DNA of 64,000 nt, taken from the NCBI GenBank assembly GCA_022478985.1, contig JAKSZP010009200.1, positions 1 through 64,000 on the forward strand, given 5' to 3'. This document shows positions 59,555 to 64,000 of the stretch, in pieces. The position numbers and the translations under genes were made by a program. The notes under the pieces were generated by a model. It made no database searches. It had not been told where the DNA came from and saw only the letters and a program-made list of their open reading frames with translations. Origin of the DNA: Massospora cicadina (lineage: Eukaryota > Entomophthoromycota > Entomophthoromycetes > Entomophthorales > Entomophthoraceae). Numbering within the stretch: position 1 is the stretch's first letter; every line of letters starts with the position of its first letter.

Positions 59555-61739
59555 ATCTAGTCTAGAAATTCATAAGCTTGATATTTAAAGAGCCTATATA
59601 CTGGTCAGAGATTTTTAACATCTATTACCCAGAATTGCATATTACTTTTCTTAAAAAAAGTATAAAAACTATCCTACTAACACCATGAGGATCACGGATA
59701 TAGAAATAAGGCTTCACACTACAAGTTTAAAGTAACCATCAAACTCTTAAGATCTTAGATGATAAAAGAAAAATCAATCTATATATCTTTTTTAAACTTA
59801 TATACCCTTTGTTCCATATCTTACTATATAGAACTATTTATATTTCTATAAAAATCTAATAATTAAATACAAATTCAACTTTTGAAACGTTTGAATTTAG
59901 ATTAGACTTTAAATTAAGCTTCAAGGGCAAATTATATAGATATACATAGGACAGGGTTACTTCTTGGTGGGAGTATCCTCACTTCATTTCATAAGTGTAT
60001 ATTCCCTAGAATTGCTGCACACAATTTTGGGGGAAGGTCTGAAAGCTATTATGGCATCATAAGCTTGAAATGATTTTTGTTACCTAAATTCCTTATAGCT
60101 TGCTATAAGGATAAGAAGCCCACCTGTTACTGCATGTCTAGTAGGATAAGGTTACTAGGGCTGTTTGAGCTGCACACATCAGCAGGATTTGTCTGTAAGC
60201 CTCTAGTAAAATTATCTTCAACAATATAAATGAAGACACACAGTTGAGAAATTAAACTCTTCCCTATCATTATTCTATAAAGCAACTGCATCTTATAAGA
60301 AGGTTAAATAATGAGGCTAGCCGAGTTTTACCAGAAAATTGATGAGCCAAGGAAAGATCAGACTTCTATACAATAATTATCACCCAAGAAACTGACTGGA
60401 GGGAATAAAGCTTTGCTAATCATACTGATGGTGAGCAAAAGTTCTACAAGAGGTATATGAAATGTCTAAATCATTAAACAAAGGTACTCCAACTGCAAAG
60501 CTTAAGGTGGTTAAAAAGGTCCACCAGGTTTATAAATTTAAGCTGTAGTAAAAAATTTTCAGTTTCAAGGTATCAGTGCTAGTTTTCTAGTCTAAATTGT
60601 ATTTAAGGTGAGAATGGTAATAACTTTAGTGTCTAAGTTGTGGTTTTTGGTTGTTCCCAGTTGAACCAAGTATAATGAATGTTTCAAAAAAACTTATCCT
60701 GACTACTACTCTCAACTTGTAGTATTTGACCTGGTTGATACCAAAAAGGGTTATGTTAGTTAACATAGCTGAGGTTTTAATAGACTATATATAAGATGCT
60801 GATATTTATATGAGAACCAGGATAATTAAGTGTTAAAAATAGTCCCACAATAAATTACTCCTAGAACAAACCTACAATTCAAGGATACTGTAGTCTGCTC
60901 ATTTGGCCTGGAAGATTCTCTGAAAAATATTGGTAGTACCTAAAGTATGAAAAGGTGAAAATGATAACAGGAAAGATAAAATAGCATCACAAAATAAAAT
61001 TTAATATAGATTATATTAAAAATTTCGGTTCCCCCTTCCTTGAAGGCTTCTAGCTTGAAACATCAAAGTATTTGAAGGGGTGATATATATTGCTCCTAGG
61101 TACGCCCAAATTATTTTTACTTGCCCTAAAATAAGTTTTAAACTTAACCGTGTAACCTTCAAGCCAATTGGTTATGACCTAACTTTGACCCCACAATTTT
61201 TCCACCATACCAGCAACTTGAACTTTATTGGCTTTATCCTAAACTTTCTAAATCTATTATGGAATGAACCTATGAATGGATATATAAGAAATATGTATCT
61301 GAGATTCTTGCCTAAGGTATAGCTTGTCAGCTTTCAATATAGCTACCTCCACCTAACATTCATCAAGCGGATGCCTAAGATCATTAAAAGGTTTTGGGTT
61401 GTGCCCCTATGATTCTAACCTATATTCTTACAGAAGGGGTAAACCTTCTACATCAGATGTAAGGGCACCCCAGGAATCATTAAGCGTGCAGGCTAACCAA
61501 GGTTTAAAGTTCCCTTTTTGAGTTACTTATGTTATGGATCCTTATTTGTTGCCAATAGTTTCAAGATGCTAGCCATAGTAATCACTAAAAATTACCTTTA
61601 GAGGTCAGATTTAAATTTAACAAGCTTTGTCAATATGCTAATGAGGATGCAAAAGGATTGTCAACCAAACCAAGGACCACCTCCCAAAAAACCCTTAGTA
61701 ATAAGCTCACAAATCTGGATGATAGCTGTCAACTTTAAC
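59555..61739. other. AT-rich DNA without a recognised gene
   Basis: No long frame or motif. CpG rare. An 80-codon frame at 61080-61322 has no known domain. Confidence 0.65.
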
Positions 61740-63430
61740 AAACTTCAAGCAACACACAGAGAACCAAACGTGATGACCAAACGTCGTCCAACCCATCACA
61801 TATATGGTGTGAAATTTTTAAATCGAATTGTAACTAAATTTATAAAAAATTACTCAAGCTACATTTGACCCAATTATCTAGAAACAAGCCCATCTCCAAC
61901 CTAACTAGAAACATCCACGCCTGCCAAGTTATGTTGCACCGAGACCTAAATCCATACCGGATATATTCACCAACGCTGAAAGAAAGCCCAATTCAGGCGG
62001 AAAAGTATTACCGTTGAAAATCCAGCTAAACCCATCATTAGTTTAAGGCTAATGGAGCGCACTTAATCAAATTATTTCGAAATGGTAAAGACCATTAGGC
62101 AATATTTTAAATTGTAAGTTATTGACCAACCCATTGATTGAGCAATAAAACTTTTAGTGGGATAATTTCATTTAAAAAACTCGACGTACGCTAGGCATAT
62201 ATCTTATCCTTTAGCTTAATCTTGAAATTACCCACTTTGTAGGATATAATACTCAAAAGATTCAATTTAAATACCACTCTTTGAAAATAGCCTTTCTAAA
62301 CTCTGGCATTATGGCAACGCTCGACCTATATTAAATCTAAAGCTTTTAGCTAGATTTAAATGAGTATAAAAGAAGGTATGATTCGACGCAAAAAAAACTA
62401 AGGGAGTGTTCGACCTTACTATTTTATTAAAGGACAATTAAATAAATACTTTAACATAATTATAGATAGGAAAACAAAGAGAATATGAATAGTTATGGTA
62501 GTAAAAAGTAGTAACCAAATTTAAAAAGCGTGACTAGTATAACAACTATTTGAACTTGTAGTTTAGCGCAAAAAAGATCGGAAATTGAATCGATAAGAAT
62601 AACCCTGTGATAAGTAGGCAATTCATATATATGCAAAACAGAAGCAAGGAAATAGAAATCTAGAAAGGGTAACAAAGATTAAGCAAAGCTATTCACAATA
62701 GAAATATTCTTTCACATTTAATTAACTCTAGAACACAAATAGTTATAAATAGATCAGATATGATCTTGTAGATATTATTAAGTGTAAATAAATTTCAATC
62801 AATATATACAATACTATAAAGCTAGCGATGACGGTAGGCAAGCCACTCGTTTTATAGCATTGATAAGTAAGCAAAAAGATACAAGGATGTGCTATATATT
62901 AATGCACAATTGCCAAAACTAAAACAAGCACTCAATAAGTTCGATAAAAATAAATAAATGAAATACAGGCATATTAAAAATATATGAAATATGAAATAAA
63001 ATCTAAAGCAGTTGGGCTCGCTAAAATCAGTTCAAAAGACATATAAGAAATGTAAAGCCCCAAAGCCTTTTGCAATTCTTTTTAACTTGAAAAAGAGGTA
63101 TAGCTTTTAATTGTATGCGAATAAAGAAGCAAGCGTAAAAAGACTATAATTGCCCTCTGTTTTTTATTATGCGGACGGCTAGCTAAAGTAAACTTATGCT
63201 TGTGCTTTGGTGCTGTGTGCTATGGTTACCCGACCCTCACTTAATACAGTTATCATCTGATTCCAAGATCTAAATTACTATGCAGTAAGTTTGTGATTGG
63301 CAAATGGTATAGTGTAATATCTAGACGAAGGGTATTGAGTAAAAATAGGCATAAATTCATGCAAAATAAAATTCTCTAATATGAACCTTATTAAGGTGCG
63401 TTAAGATTTAGGTGTCATGATACCAGCAGA
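61740..63430. other. CpG-retaining tract of unknown origin
   Basis: By eye about 37 CpG in 1.7 kb, against about 3-4 per kb on the left, although GC content is similarly low. No repeat relationship to the rest of the window. A 60-codon hydrophobic minus-strand frame (62675-62493) is present, but I do not recognise it. Confidence 0.5.
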
Positions 63431-63958
63431 TGTCCTAAAGGGTACCTTCTGTCTAATAGTGGATCTTGATTAAGTGATGTAATTACTTATTATTTTCATT
63501 AATTAGTTTTAATTAGCATGAAGTTGAAAAGTTTATTCGAGGTAAGGAAGTGAAGTTGAAAAGTTAATCATTGAAAATGATTGCCAGATTGAGTTTTAGG
63601 AATAGACCAAAGCCAATTACTAATCAACTTTTACCTTAGGGTGGAAGTTAACCTAAACTTGGGTATTATAAACAAGGGTAAAAATAAATAAACTATATGT
63701 ATATGATGAATATGTTGAATCGTGTCTTGTTTTCATAATATTTTGGACAATATGCAGCAACCTATTTTAATGATAGCAAGTGGTTATTTATATAAATTCA
63801 CTATTTTGAATTAATTACAATTCCTTTGCTTGTTGAGGATCCCTAACTTGCCCCATTTGCAAAAAAAATAATTCAGTATAATTTCACTATGACAAGACTC
63901 CAACTCGGATGAAATTTCACTTTTAACAGCTTGAAAGAATATATCACTTAAAGAAAAT
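63431..63958. other. AT-rich DNA without a recognised gene
   Basis: Nothing recognised. CpG is rare again. Confidence 0.6.
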
Positions 63959-64000
63959 GAAGGGTGGTTAGCCTGGCAGAGTAATTCCTGCTTCAACTCT
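63959..64000 (+). mobile_element. Second tRNA-derived SINE copy, cut by window end
   Basis: GAAGGGTGGTTAGCC matches the head of the SINE at 59405 (GAGGGTGGTTAGCC). The following bases match with changes up to the last base of the window. Confidence 0.75.

Overview
This is nuclear DNA from a eukaryote with a repeat-dominated genome. I find no intact host gene. Supporting signs are nested Ty3/gypsy-type LTR retrotransposons, a decayed LINE, a tRNA-derived SINE with a target-site duplication, a perfect (AC)61 microsatellite, and CpG depletion by eye over most of the window. The organism cannot be named from this. Chromodomain-bearing gypsy elements plus 5mC-like CpG loss fit a fungus with methylated transposons, or an animal with a large genome. 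Neither is excluded.

Layout (element names are mine). 1-2.1 kb: gag end and LTR of a minus-strand element (TE-Z). About 3.8-19.27 kb: minus-strand TE-A, read right to left as LTR, gag, protease, RT, RNase H, then integrase. It is split between RNase H and integrase by plus-strand TE-1 (5147-13799). TE-1 is split in its leader by minus-strand TE-E (6683-9297). 19.27-45.2 kb: pieces of another minus-strand gag region (TE-G, inferred) separated by plus-strand TE-B (20800-26884), plus-strand TE-C (28072-36352) and plus-strand TE-F (36526-45141). TE-F itself contains minus-strand TE-2 (37233-43252), a sister of TE-1. About 46.4-54.8 kb: a plus-strand LINE with ORF1 zinc knuckle, endonuclease and RT remnants. 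54.8-64 kb: AT-rich DNA with no recognisable gene, two related degenerate repeat fields, one complete SINE (59405-59543) and the start of a second at the window end.

Every retroelement reading frame carries stops or frameshifts, so none looks able to move. Insertion order can be read from the nesting (TE-G before TE-A, TE-A before TE-1, TE-1 before TE-E). Several insertions have near-matching 5-bp target duplications, and TE-E has an empty site in TE-2. The most unusual signal is in the LTRs of TE-1 and TE-2. In both, the two LTRs of one element are nearly identical over a central block of 500-630 bp but differ by about 15% or more on both sides of it, which suggests LTR-LTR gene conversion. 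A second oddity is a roughly 1.7-kb stretch near 61.7-63.4 kb with much more CpG than its surroundings. No CRISPR array, operon or new defence system was seen.
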